Assembly (NCBI RefSeq): GCF_011040495.1
Contig: NZ_CP049037.1
Coordinates: 1,488,001 to 1,552,000 of the forward strand
Reading direction: 5' to 3'
DNA length: 64,000 bases
DNA from: Pseudohalocynthiibacter aestuariivivens
Lineage (GTDB): Bacteria > Pseudomonadota > Alphaproteobacteria > Rhodobacterales > Rhodobacteraceae
Within the stretch, counting starts at the first letter, position 1, and the number at the start of each line of letters is the position of its first letter. A model generated the notes under the pieces. That model saw only the letters and a program-made list of their open reading frames with translations, made no database searches and was not told the origin of the DNA. The translations under genes were made by a program, and so were the position numbers. Shown here one piece after another: positions 24,375 through 32,671 of this stretch.

Positions 24375-25718
24375 ATGAACGAGCACTACCGCGACACCCG
24401 CAAGATTGACCCGACACGAGGCGAACGCCTCGGCGATAACACTCCAAACGATGCCGACCGGATCGAGATCGGCCCAACCCGGCTGGCCTTTGCCGAGTGG
24501 CAGGCCGCCGGTCTGACGCTGCCCGACTTGCAGGCGATGCGCCGGTACCGTTGGGAACGCCTGACCAAACATGTCGTCGATCGCGGCTATGGCGGCCTGT
24601 TGATGTTCGACCCACTTAACATTCGCTACGCCACCGACAGCACCAATATGCAGCTTTGGAACACCCACAATCCGTTCCGCGCCGTACTGCTTTGCGCCGA
24701 CGGCTATATGCTGATCTGGGATTACAAAAACTCACCCTTTCTCAGCACTTTCAACCCACTGGTGCGCGAACAGCGTTCCGGTGCAGACCTGTTCTACTTT
24801 GACCGGGGTGATAAAATCGACATCGCTGCCGACACGTTCTCAAACGAGGTGCGCGCGTTGATGGCCGAACACGCCCCCGGCAACATGCGCCTCGCAGTCG
24901 ATAAGCCGATGATTCACGGATTGCGCGCCCTTGAGGCACAGGGCTTTGAGATCATGGAAGGTGAGGAAGTCACCGAAAAATCGCGTTCGGTCAAAGGACC
25001 CGACGAAATTCTGGCAATGCGGTGCGCGTCACTCTCTTGCGAAATTGCGGTCAAGGCAATGGAGGACGCAGCCCGCGACGGCGTCCCTCAGGGCAACATG
25101 TCCGAAGATGACATCTGGGCCGTCCTGCACTCTGAAAACATCCGGCGAGGTGGCGAATGGATCGAAACCCGGCTGCTGGCCTCGGGTCCGCGCACGAACC
25201 CGTGGTTTCAGGAATGCGGCCCGCGTATCGCCCGCATGAACGAGATCATCAGCTTTGATACCGACCTCATCGGCAGCTATGGCATCTGCGTCGATATTTC
25301 GCGCAGCTGGTGGATCGGCGATCAGAAACCACCCGCCGACATGATCTATGCCATGCAGCACGCGGTAGAACATATTCAGACCAACATGGAGATGCTGAAA
25401 CCCGGCGTAATGATCCCTGAACTAAGCGCAAACACCCATGTTCTGGATGCCCAATTCCAGAAACAGAAATACGGCTGCCTCATGCACGGTGTAGGTCTGT
25501 GCGATGAATGGCCTTTGGTCGCTTACCCGGATCAGGCCGTCGCCGGTTCCTTCGATTACCCGCTAGAGGCCGGCATGGTCCTGTGCGTCGAGGCACTCGT
25601 CGGCGCCGAAGGCGGCAATTTCTCGATCAAGCTCGAGGATCAGGTGCTGATCACCGAAGGCGGCTATGAAAACCTGACAAAATACCCGTTCGATCCGGCG
25701 TTGATGGGGCAGGCATAG
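24375..25718 (+). CDS. dddP: DMSP lyase DddP (M24 metallopeptidase fold)
   Basis: Cleaves dimethylsulfoniopropionate to dimethyl sulfide and acrylate in the cytoplasm. It is 447 residues, the length of characterised DddP. The protein has the M24 (aminopeptidase P-like) fold but uses it for lysis rather than peptide cleavage. All six metal ligands known from Ruegeria/Roseobacter DddP fall at the same residue numbers: Asp295 and Asp297 in FDTD, Asp307 in CVDIS, His371 in MHGVGLCDEWP, Glu406 in LCVEAL and Glu421 in IKLEDQV. The N-terminus (IDPTRGERLGDNTPNDADR) and the motif NIRYATDSTNMQLWN are also typical. The gene stands alone, with no acrylate-use genes or transporter beside it. An inverted repeat upstream may regulate it. 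Confidence 0.96.
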   Translation: MNEHYRDTRKIDPTRGERLGDNTPNDADRIEIGPTRLAFAEWQAAGLTLPDLQAMRRYRWERLTKHVVDRGYGGLLMFDPLNIRYATDSTNMQLWNTHNPFRAVLLCADGYMLIWDYKNSPFLSTFNPLVREQRSGADLFYFDRGDKIDIAADTFSNEVRALMAEHAPGNMRLAVDKPMIHGLRALEAQGFEIMEGEEVTEKSRSVKGPDEILAMRCASLSCEIAVKAMEDAARDGVPQGNMSEDDIWAVLHSENIRRGGEWIETRLLASGPRTNPWFQECGPRIARMNEIISFDTDLIGSYGICVDISRSWWIGDQKPPADMIYAMQHAVEHIQTNMEMLKPGVMIPELSANTHVLDAQFQKQKYGCLMHGVGLCDEWPLVAYPDQAVAGSFDYPLEAGMVLCVEALVGAEGGNFSIKLEDQVLITEGGYENLTKYPFDPALMGQA

Positions 25719-25736
25719 CGCCCGCCCCGGCCTGTT

Positions 25737-25958
25737 TTATCGCGACCAGTGGGAGCGCTTAACATTGCCGTGCCAGTCTTCTGCTGGCGCGGTTTCGATC
25801 TGCTGGCTGTCGCTACCCTGCGACACAGTTGCGTCCCCGCCGCCAGTTGAGACAAGCGCAACGGCCAAACCAACAAGCAGTGCTGCTATCAACAACAACA
25901 TGCGGGGACTTCCATGCGGCACGGTAGCCGCGGTTTCGATACTCATAGATTGGGACAT
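25737..25958 (-). CDS. Small single-span membrane protein, hypothetical
   Basis: Protein of 73 residues with one membrane segment (MLLLIAALLVGLAVALVSTGGG, about 20-41). A polar tail rich in Gln, Asp and Ser follows, ending in HGNVKRSHWSR. The ATG at 25958 has AAGGAAAA before it, which supports real translation. It is convergent with dddP, 18 bp apart. No family was recognised; a membrane-anchored accessory or stress peptide is possible. Confidence 0.6.
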   Translation of the reverse strand: MSQSMSIETAATVPHGSPRMLLLIAALLVGLAVALVSTGGGDATVSQGSDSQQIETAPAEDWHGNVKRSHWSR

Positions 25959-26224
25959 CTGGGTTTTCCTTCCGATACTGTCATGTCGACAACACAGACT
26001 TATGTCCGCCGGAAACATTCGTAAAATGAATTGATGTTAGATGTTATATCACAACTTGTGATGCGTGGCCCACATGCGTATCTGCGACCAGACAGCACAC
26101 AGTTTCGCCCGACGTCGGCATGAACACGGCTCGCCAACGCAGAACCATAGTCTTCACCCTCTCCCTTGATCTCTGCCCCCTGATTGTCTACGCGAATAGG
26201 GTCTGCCCCTCCGGAGCGCCTGCC

Positions 26225-26956
26225 ATGTTGAACCGTCTCGTCTCCCGTCTGAAAATGCGGCTGAACGGCCTGAAATCCCCCGCCTTGCGCGAGCGGATGT
26301 ATCGGATCGACGTAAACGGCACGCCCCATGATGTGCAGCATTCCCGCTTTAACATGAACTGGCTGCCGGAGGCCGGCATCACACCGACGGTGATCGTAGA
26401 TTTGGGGTCATTCGATGGCGGTGATGCGTGGCGGATGAAACAGACCTTTCCGAACGCGCGTGTCGTCACTGTCGAGGCCGATCCTGACCGGATCGGGATC
26501 GTGCGCGCCGCCCTCGCAGCGTCGGAAGTCGAAATCCATAACTTCGCCGCGTGTGATCAGAACGGCCCCGTGGAATGGTACACTGCCACCATCAACGGTG
26601 AAACCAACGCCCAAGGCTCGCTTTATCAACACAGTGACGCCTACCAAAAACGGTTCACGTTCGTGCAGCAATCCGAAGAACCAATCAAAGTCGACGGCAA
26701 GCGTTTTGACACCTTCTGCACCGAGGCGAACATCGACAAAATCGACCTGCTGCACATGGATATCGAAGGGGCCGAGTTGTCAGTCCTGCGCAGCATGGGC
26801 GCGGTGCGGCCGAAACTGATCTATCTGGAATGGCGCGAAAATGCATTCCGCGGCCACGAAGGTACCGCCAGCGCGGAGACATTGCTGCGGGATATGGGAT
26901 ACAGCCTGCTGGGCAATCTGGGCGACGACCGGCTCTATCGGCACATCAGCACCTAA
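26225..26956 (+). CDS. FkbM-family SAM-dependent methyltransferase
   Basis: Putative O-methyltransferase of 243 residues. The SAM-binding core is visible as VIVDLGSFDGGDAWRMKQTFPNARVVTVEADP, followed by VEIHNFAACDQNGPVEWY and VDGKRFDTFCTEANIDKIDLLHMDIEGAELSVLRSM, where DIEGAE is the typical FkbM motif. The ATG at 26225 is preferred because GGAG lies about 10 bp before it; an ATG at 26120 would add 35 residues unlike the family. Such enzymes often modify surface sugars or secondary metabolites, but the gene has no linked glycan cluster, so its substrate is unknown. Confidence 0.85.
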   Translation: MLNRLVSRLKMRLNGLKSPALRERMYRIDVNGTPHDVQHSRFNMNWLPEAGITPTVIVDLGSFDGGDAWRMKQTFPNARVVTVEADPDRIGIVRAALAASEVEIHNFAACDQNGPVEWYTATINGETNAQGSLYQHSDAYQKRFTFVQQSEEPIKVDGKRFDTFCTEANIDKIDLLHMDIEGAELSVLRSMGAVRPKLIYLEWRENAFRGHEGTASAETLLRDMGYSLLGNLGDDRLYRHIST

Positions 26957-27061
26957 CATTCCCACGCGAAACCTCACCTTCGTGTGACGCGCTGACACAT
27001 GGCTGACAACGTCGCGGATGCGGCCCTACTCTTGGAACGCACGCCAGAGAAGGACCACACC

Positions 27062-28276
27062 ATGCCCACCGAACGCCTGACATTTACCGGCCATGACGGC
27101 TCTGAACTGGCCGCGCGGCTTGACCTGCCCGACGGACCGCATCTGGCTACTGCACTTTTTGCGCATTGCTTTACCTGCTCCAAGGACATCCCCGCCGCGC
27201 GCCGAATCTCTGCCCGGCTGGCCGGTGCGGGCATCGCCGTTTTGCGCTTCGACTTCACCGGATTGGGCCATTCGGGCGGCGAGTTTGAAAACACGACATT
27301 CACCTCCAACATCGCCGATCTTGAACTGGCAGCCCAGTCACTGGCAGACCGAGGCACAGCGCCCTCCCTGCTGATCGGCCATTCGCTTGGCGGTGCGGCA
27401 GTGCTGGCGACCGCGCGCAAGATTGACAGTGTCCGCGCCGTGGTCACGATCGGTGCGCCGTTTGACCCCGAACATGTAACCCACAACTTTGGCGATGCTC
27501 TGTCCGAGATCAACGAAGTCGGCACAGCCGCGGTCAGTTTGGGTGGCCGCTCTATCCGCATCGGCAAAGAGTTCGTGGAGAATGTGAAGGCTGAAACCCT
27601 CCAACCCGAGATTGCAAACCTCCACCGCGCTCTGCTGGTGCTGCACGCCCCGCGCGATGCCGTGGTCGGGATCGAAAATGCCGCGCAAATCTTTGATGCC
27701 GCCAAACATCCCAAGAGTTTTGTCACTCTCGATGAGGCCGACCACCTGATCACCCGCCCCGAAGATGCTGAATATGCGGCAGAGGTGATCGCCGCATGGG
27801 CGACACGTTATCTGGGGATCACGAGCCCGGCCCCGCCGCCCGGCGCGCCCGAGGGTATCGTGCGCGTGACCGAGGCCGACCCGGATGGTTTTTTGCAGGA
27901 CGTCAACGCCGGACCGCACCACCACACACTCGCCGACGAGCCTGCGGCCTATGGCGGCACAGATAAGGGCATGTCACCCTACGGCTTCCTCGCCGCTGGT
28001 CTGGGGGCGTGTACCTCGATGACGATCCGCATGTATGCCCGCCGCAAGGGCTGGCCGCTGGACAACATCCGCGTCGAAGTCTGCCACGACAAGGTACATG
28101 CACAGGACGCCGCTACAGGTCAGGACGCCAAGGCCGACATGTTCAAACGCACCGTATTTCTGAACGGAGATCTCAGCGACGACCAACGCGCGCGATTGCT
28201 GGAAATCGCCGACAAATGCCCGGTGCATCGCACATTGGAGGCCAGCTCGCGTATTGAAACCGTTCTGGCAGATTAA
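27062..28276 (+). CDS. Bifunctional alpha/beta hydrolase - OsmC domain protein
   Basis: Fused cytoplasmic protein, 404 residues. Residues 1-250 are an alpha/beta hydrolase with the nucleophile elbow LLIGHSLGGAA, a later Asp (HAPRDAVVGIE) and a His (DEADHLITRPED) as the triad. Residues 265-404 form an OsmC/Ohr-like domain with a redox Cys in AAGLGACTSMTIRMYARRKGW and a second in IADKCPVHRTLEASS. The OsmC part probably reduces organic hydroperoxides or related sulfur species, and the hydrolase may act on the same lipid-derived substrate. The fusion occurs in other proteobacteria. The ATG at 27062 follows AAGGA; a GTG or ATG further upstream is less likely. Confidence 0.92.
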   Translation: MPTERLTFTGHDGSELAARLDLPDGPHLATALFAHCFTCSKDIPAARRISARLAGAGIAVLRFDFTGLGHSGGEFENTTFTSNIADLELAAQSLADRGTAPSLLIGHSLGGAAVLATARKIDSVRAVVTIGAPFDPEHVTHNFGDALSEINEVGTAAVSLGGRSIRIGKEFVENVKAETLQPEIANLHRALLVLHAPRDAVVGIENAAQIFDAAKHPKSFVTLDEADHLITRPEDAEYAAEVIAAWATRYLGITSPAPPPGAPEGIVRVTEADPDGFLQDVNAGPHHHTLADEPAAYGGTDKGMSPYGFLAAGLGACTSMTIRMYARRKGWPLDNIRVEVCHDKVHAQDAATGQDAKADMFKRTVFLNGDLSDDQRARLLEIADKCPVHRTLEASSRIETVLAD

Positions 28277-28355
28277 CCCATGGTGGGGTCTTTCATCAAT
28301 GTGAGGTGAAGGTGTCATGCAGCGTTTCGCTGTGCCCGACTTGCCGCTGCGGCGT

Positions 28356-28373
28356 GCGCGGTTTAAACCGCGC
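28356..28373. promoter_or_regulatory. 18-bp perfect palindrome GCGCGGTTTAAACCGCGC upstream of purB
   Basis: Lies 35 bp before the purB start codon. The size and symmetry suit a dimeric repressor, or a dispersed palindrome. It is not the E. coli PurR box. Whether other copies exist in the genome cannot be seen here. Confidence 0.45.
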
Positions 28374-28408
28374 GCAACAGCCATTCCCTCAACCAAAGGC
28401 CCGCACAC

Positions 28409-29716
28409 ATGATTCCCCGCTATTCCCGCCCTGACATGGTCGCCATCTGGTCGCCCGAGACCAAGTTCCGCATCTGGTACGAGATCGAGGCGCATGCCTG
28501 CGACGCGATGGCCGATCTGGGCGTGATTCCGCGTGCGAATGCCGATGCCGTGTGGAAGGCCAAAGATGTGGAATTCGACGTCGCCCGCATTGACGAGATC
28601 GAAGCGGTGACCAAGCATGATGTGATCGCTTTCTTGACCCATCTGGCGGAACACGTCGGCAGCGACGAGGCCCGGTTCGTGCATCAGGGCATGACGTCCT
28701 CGGATGTGCTCGACACTTGCTTTAACGTCCAGTTGGTGCGCGCTACAGACATCCTCATCGAGGATATGAAAGGCCTGCTGGCAGCCCTCAAACGTCGCGC
28801 GTTCGAGCATAAGGATACCGTTCGCATCGGCCGCAGCCATGGCATCCATGCCGAACCGACGACGATGGGTCTGACCTTTGCGCGTTTCTACGCCGAAATG
28901 GATCGCAACCTGAACCGGCTGGAGAAAGCCCGGTACGAGATCGCGACCGGGGCCATCTCCGGCGCGGTTGGTACTTTTGCCAATATCGACCCGGCGGTCG
29001 AGGAACATGTCTGCGCCAAGCTGGGGCTGGAACCCGAGCCGATCAGCACTCAAGTCATCCCGCGCGACCGGCATGCGGCGTTCTTTGCCGCGCTTGGCGT
29101 GGTCGGCAGCAGCATCGAAAACATCGCAACCGAGATCCGCCACATGCAGCGCACCGAAGTGCTGGAAGCCGAAGAATTCTTCTCGGCCGGCCAAAAGGGC
29201 AGCAGCGCCATGCCGCACAAGCGTAATCCGGTTCTGACCGAGAACCTGACTGGCCTCGCTCGTCTGGTGCGCATGGCCGTCGTGCCCGCGATGGAGAACG
29301 TAGCCCTCTGGCACGAGCGCGATATTTCACATTCGTCTGTCGAGCGTAACATCGGCCCGGACACCACAATCACGCTCGACTTTGCTCTCGCTCGCCTGAC
29401 GCAGGTTGTGGACAAGCTGGTGATCTATCCCGACAACATGCTGGCCAACATGAATAAATTTCGTGGCCTGGTCATGTCGCAGCGGGTGCTTCTGGCACTG
29501 ACACAGGCCGGAGTCAGCCGCGAAGACGCCTATAAGCTGGTGCAGCGCAATGCGATGAAGGTCTGGGAACAGGGCAAGGATTTCAAAACTGAGCTTCTGG
29601 CTGACACCGACGTTCTGGCTGCCTTGAGTGCGGAAGAGATCGAGGAAAAATTCGACCTCGGTTACCATACCAAGCATGTCGACACGATCTTTGCCCGTGT
29701 GTTCGGCAAGGATTGA
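28409..29716 (+). CDS. purB: Adenylosuccinate lyase
   Basis: Purine biosynthesis: removes fumarate from SAICAR and from adenylosuccinate. It is 435 residues, the usual size for the short bacterial form. It begins IPRYSRPDMVAIWSPETKFRIWYEIE and has FVHQGMTSSDVLDT, IGRSHGIHAEPTT (a catalytic His region) and the superfamily signature GSSAMPHKRNP, which holds the catalytic Ser loop. The ATG at 28409 is canonical. It stands alone between the OsmC fusion and a small secreted-protein gene on the other strand. Confidence 0.97.
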   Translation: MIPRYSRPDMVAIWSPETKFRIWYEIEAHACDAMADLGVIPRANADAVWKAKDVEFDVARIDEIEAVTKHDVIAFLTHLAEHVGSDEARFVHQGMTSSDVLDTCFNVQLVRATDILIEDMKGLLAALKRRAFEHKDTVRIGRSHGIHAEPTTMGLTFARFYAEMDRNLNRLEKARYEIATGAISGAVGTFANIDPAVEEHVCAKLGLEPEPISTQVIPRDRHAAFFAALGVVGSSIENIATEIRHMQRTEVLEAEEFFSAGQKGSSAMPHKRNPVLTENLTGLARLVRMAVVPAMENVALWHERDISHSSVERNIGPDTTITLDFALARLTQVVDKLVIYPDNMLANMNKFRGLVMSQRVLLALTQAGVSREDAYKLVQRNAMKVWEQGKDFKTELLADTDVLAALSAEEIEEKFDLGYHTKHVDTIFARVFGKD

Positions 29717-29749
29717 CACCTAGGCATGCATGCCGACCGCCAAATGCCT

Positions 29750-30160
29750 TTACTGGCAGTGGTCGGCGTGCACCTGCTTCATGGAGTCCGCCGCCGTTTC
29801 GGCGGCATCCCAATCGTCGTTTACCTCGCGTATGATTTTGTTCACCTGCTTTTCATCAGAGTAGCGTTGATAAAATCGGCAATCACTGGCTGCATCACTG
29901 TAAGCCCGCGATGCACGGCGGAATCCCATTCGTGCGCGCCGCATCCGCGCCGCCGCCTTTTTTATCAGTCCGCAGGCGCGCACCTTGTCCGTTTGAAAGA
30001 TGTCACGCCCAGCATCATAGATTTCATAGGCGCTGTTATAGGCCTCAATTCCCTCGTTTTCCTCTTGGTACGCGCGATCCATCGCCTCCGAACAGGCATG
30101 CGCGCCAATTGGCAGTGACAAAACGATGATCGCCAAGGCAGAAAAATATAACTGTCTCAT
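29750..30160 (-). CDS. Hypothetical secreted protein
   Basis: Protein of 136 residues with a clear Sec signal peptide (MRQLYFSALAIIVLSLPIGAHA, cleavage before CSEAM). The mature part is helical, rich in Ala, Arg and Asp, and contains four Cys (CSEAM, ACGLIKK, SDCRFY, DHCQ) that could form two disulfides in the periplasm. No family was recognised. It is convergent with purB and divergent from the TPR gene. Confidence 0.62.
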   Translation of the reverse strand: MRQLYFSALAIIVLSLPIGAHACSEAMDRAYQEENEGIEAYNSAYEIYDAGRDIFQTDKVRACGLIKKAAARMRRARMGFRRASRAYSDAASDCRFYQRYSDEKQVNKIIREVNDDWDAAETAADSMKQVHADHCQ

Positions 30161-30333
30161 AATACTCTTTCAGGAAAAATTTCAAACTGTGACCAGACAC
30201 TAGCCCGAAAGCTGCCGAGCCGAGAATAGTCAATTTACAGTCGTCCACCACTTCCCAGATGCGAAAATGCTGGGCGGGCGCACGGTTTGCGCCATATGAT
30301 GGCTCTAGACTGCTAAATTTCAGGACCCTTTTT

Positions 30334-30861
30334 ATGCTCAGACCGATTCTTTTCGCCGCTTTCATGGTTCCCGGCCTCGCCTTAGCCGCCGGGGATGAAA
30401 CCAAACCCACCACGACTGAGACCACGGGTACCTGTACCAATGGCCAGGTGTGGGACACGGGCAGCGCGTCATGCGTCAATCCGCAGGACAGCCGCCTTGA
30501 TACCGACGAACTGATCGGTGCGGTGCGTGAATTTGCCTACGTCGGTCAATACGACGATGCCCAACGCGCGCTACGCGCGATACCGGATCAGAACGATGAT
30601 CGCGTGCTGACCTATTGGGGCTTCACCACCCGAAAGATGGGCGATACGGCAGGCGGTATGGTCTATTACCGCAAGGCTCTGGTACGGAATCCCGCCAACA
30701 TCCTCGCACGGTCCTACATGGGTCAGGCGCTGGTGATTGAAGGCGATCTGGTGGGCGCGCTGACCCAACTCCGGCAGATCCGATCACATGGCGGCGCGGG
30801 AACTTGGGCCGAGACATCGCTGCGCAGCGCGATTGAAACCGGCACCGCCTACGACTACTGA
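30334..30861 (+). CDS. Secreted TPR-repeat protein
   Basis: Periplasmic protein of 175 residues. The signal peptide is MLRPILFAAFMVPGLALAAG. A short Thr-rich linker and a CTNGQVWDTGSASCVNP disulfide-like motif follow, then about three TPR-like helical pairs (VREFAYVGQYDDAQRALRAI, GGMVYYRKALVRNPANILAR, GQALVIEGDLVGALTQLRQI). TPR arrays mediate protein contacts. The ATG at 30334 follows CAGGA. It lies 69 bp before the FliG-like gene and may share its transcript. Confidence 0.75.
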   Translation: MLRPILFAAFMVPGLALAAGDETKPTTTETTGTCTNGQVWDTGSASCVNPQDSRLDTDELIGAVREFAYVGQYDDAQRALRAIPDQNDDRVLTYWGFTTRKMGDTAGGMVYYRKALVRNPANILARSYMGQALVIEGDLVGALTQLRQIRSHGGAGTWAETSLRSAIETGTAYDY

Positions 30862-30930
30862 AACGACGGCCTTTAGGCTTTTCTTCACCCTCTGTGACCT
30901 ATGGTCAGGCTGACAGTAGGAGGGCACAGA

Positions 30931-32001
30931 ATGAGTCTACGCAGTCCGCTTGCCCAGGTTTCGCAGGGTCAGTCGGCAGGTCACACAGCCGCGCGGCTGA
31001 CACGACGGCAAAAGGCGGCAATCATTGTCCGGTTCCTACTGAACGAAGGGGCCGATGTGCCGCTATCTGACCTGCCCGATGCGCTACAGGCCACCCTCAC
31101 AACCCAGATGGGCACCATGCGCTATGTCGACCGCGCGACACTGGTGACCGTGGTCTCCGAATTCGCAACCGAGCTTGAGGGCATGGGCCTGACGTTTCCG
31201 CACGGCGTGGCAGGCGCAATCACGGCGCTTGACGGGCGGATCAGCCCACAAACCGCCGCCCGCCTGCGAAAAGAGGCTGGCGTGCGCCAGATCGGCGATC
31301 CGTGGGAACAGGTCCAGCGCACAGATATTGACACTCTTGTACCGATCATTCTGGCCGAAAGCACAGAGGTCGCAGCAGTGGTCCTGTCAAAGCTCGACGT
31401 TACCTTCGCGGCGAAACTGCTCAGCAAACTGCCCGGTGACGAAGCGCGGCGTATCACCTTTGCCATTTCGCGCACGGGCCGGGTGACGCCCGACGCTGTG
31501 GACCGGATCGGATTCGCGCTGGCAGCACAGCTTGATGACTGCCCGCCTGTGGCCTTCGACGACGAACCTGTGCAACGCGTCGGCGCGATCCTGAATTCAT
31601 CCAGCTCTGCCTTGCGCGATGATGTCCTGTCAGGGTTAGAGGAAAACGACGGTGACTTTGCCAATCAGGTCCGGCGCGCAATCTTTACCTTTCAACATAT
31701 CCCCGATCGTTTGGGCCGCACCGACGTCCCTCAAGTTATCCGCGAGATTGAACAATCCGCACTCATCACCGGGCTCGCCGCAGCGAAATCCGCAGGGCTG
31801 GATAACGTCGTCGACTTCCTCCTTGAAAACATGTCGCGGCGTATGGCCGATGCGATCCGCGAAGAGATGGAAGATCGCGGTGCCGTGAAACAGGGACCGG
31901 GCGAAGAGGCCATGACCGAAATCGTCAACGCCATTCGCAGGTTAGAGGCGTCAGGCGGGGTGACCCTTGCCACCCCCGAGGATCAGGAAGAAGCCGCCTG
32001 A
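30931..32001 (+). CDS. FliG-like flagellar motor switch family protein (orphan)
   Basis: Protein of 356 residues with FliG domain order: an N-terminal helical domain (LTRRQKAAIIVRFLLNEGAD), a middle domain and a C-terminal domain with ARM-like helices (DVPQVIREIEQSALITGLAAA and the VDFLLENMSRRMADAIREEM region, as in the torque helix of FliG). The FliM-binding EHPQ motif of the middle domain is altered to ESTEVAAVVLSKL. No flagellar genes surround it, which is odd because fliG normally sits in the flagellar cluster. The ATG at 30931 follows AGGAGGG; an ATG at 30901 is less likely. It could be the working switch protein moved from its cluster, or a second copy with another role. Confidence 0.8.
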   Translation: MSLRSPLAQVSQGQSAGHTAARLTRRQKAAIIVRFLLNEGADVPLSDLPDALQATLTTQMGTMRYVDRATLVTVVSEFATELEGMGLTFPHGVAGAITALDGRISPQTAARLRKEAGVRQIGDPWEQVQRTDIDTLVPIILAESTEVAAVVLSKLDVTFAAKLLSKLPGDEARRITFAISRTGRVTPDAVDRIGFALAAQLDDCPPVAFDDEPVQRVGAILNSSSSALRDDVLSGLEENDGDFANQVRRAIFTFQHIPDRLGRTDVPQVIREIEQSALITGLAAAKSAGLDNVVDFLLENMSRRMADAIREEMEDRGAVKQGPGEEAMTEIVNAIRRLEASGGVTLATPEDQEEAA

Positions 32002-32058
32002 GCGGCATATCGTGGTGAACGCTGGACTCAGGCTCATCTGCGGCTCTATCCTCATTCC

Positions 32059-32409
32059 ATGACCGAGAAACCAAATGACCCTGCCGCACGTCGCTGGCAT
32101 GACATGGGCGGTGCCTCTGCTGGTCCCGTTCCGATGGACGGGCATGACTTTGCCCTGTGGGAGAAACGCGTTGACGCGCTGATGGTGCTGTGCGGCAGCA
32201 AGGGCCTGCTGTCGGTCCACGGGCTGCGCCGCGTGCTAGAGGACATGGGCGAAGAGGCGTTTGAGAAATACAGCTATTATGACCGCTGGATCGCCGCGAT
32301 TAACCAGAACCTCGTCGAACACGGCGTCTACACCCTAGAAGAACTGGGCACACGCATGGCCGATGTTGCCGCACGCGGCGGCACCTACGGAGAGGCGACA
32401 GATGGCTGA
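32059..32409 (+). CDS. Nitrile hydratase/thiocyanate hydrolase-like beta chain, N-terminal half as a separate gene
   Basis: Protein of 116 residues equivalent to the N-terminal half of nitrile hydratase beta, or to the beta chain of thiocyanate hydrolase. The start of the family is seen in WHDMGGASAGPV, followed by DFALWEKRVDALM and YYDRWIAAINQNLVEHGVYT. Arg57 in SVHGLRRVLEDM aligns with the conserved beta-Arg that contacts the oxidised metal-binding cysteines (Arg56 in Rhodococcus). It ends before the linker and the SH3-like half, which the next gene encodes with an 8-bp overlap. It might be confused with the P14K-type activator, which resembles beta N-terminal domains, but the HDMGG start favours a true subunit. 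The ribosome site is weak. Confidence 0.82.
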   Translation: MTEKPNDPAARRWHDMGGASAGPVPMDGHDFALWEKRVDALMVLCGSKGLLSVHGLRRVLEDMGEEAFEKYSYYDRWIAAINQNLVEHGVYTLEELGTRMADVAARGGTYGEATDG

Positions 32410-32665
32410 GCGGGTCCGCGTCAGATCGCTCTATCCGCCGGGTCATGTCCGCGCACCTGCTTACCTGCGCGGCAAAACCGGAGAGGTCGAGCGCGCATTA
32501 GAGTGCTTCGCCAATCCCGAACAACTCGCCTACGCACTGAAAGCCGAGCAAAAACGGCTCTTTCGTGTGCGCTTTACCATGGCGGAACTGTGGGGGGCTG
32601 ACGCGGAACGCCCAGAGGATACGCTCGACGCGGAAATCTACGAACACTGGCTCGAAAGGATCTGA
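32402..32665 (+). CDS. Nitrile hydratase/thiocyanate hydrolase-like beta chain, C-terminal half as a separate gene
   Basis: Protein of 87 residues equal to the SH3-like C-terminal half of nitrile hydratase beta (the alpha chain of thiocyanate hydrolase). Key segments are RVRVRSLYPPGHVRAPAYLRGKTG, FRVRFTMAELWG and IYEHWLERI, which closes the beta chain. Arg17 in GHVRAP aligns with the second conserved beta-Arg (Arg141 in Rhodococcus), so both Arg residues that stabilise the active centre are kept despite the split. Its ATG lies inside the end of the previous gene (ATGGCTGA), so the halves are translated together. The alpha-type gene follows after 6 bp. Confidence 0.84.
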   Translation: MAERVRVRSLYPPGHVRAPAYLRGKTGEVERALECFANPEQLAYALKAEQKRLFRVRFTMAELWGADAERPEDTLDAEIYEHWLERI

Positions 32666-32671
32666 TGCACG

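Noticed and set aside
27974..29314. Long leftward open frame (446 codons) over the OsmC domain and purB
   Set aside because: It is antisense to two well-supported genes, has no motifs or ribosome site, and such frames are common opposite GC-rich genes.
32059..32409. Nitrile hydratase activator (P14K-like) reading of the first hydratase gene
   Set aside because: Activators resemble the beta N-terminal domain but lack its HDMGG start; the next gene supplies exactly the missing beta half, so a split beta chain is simpler.
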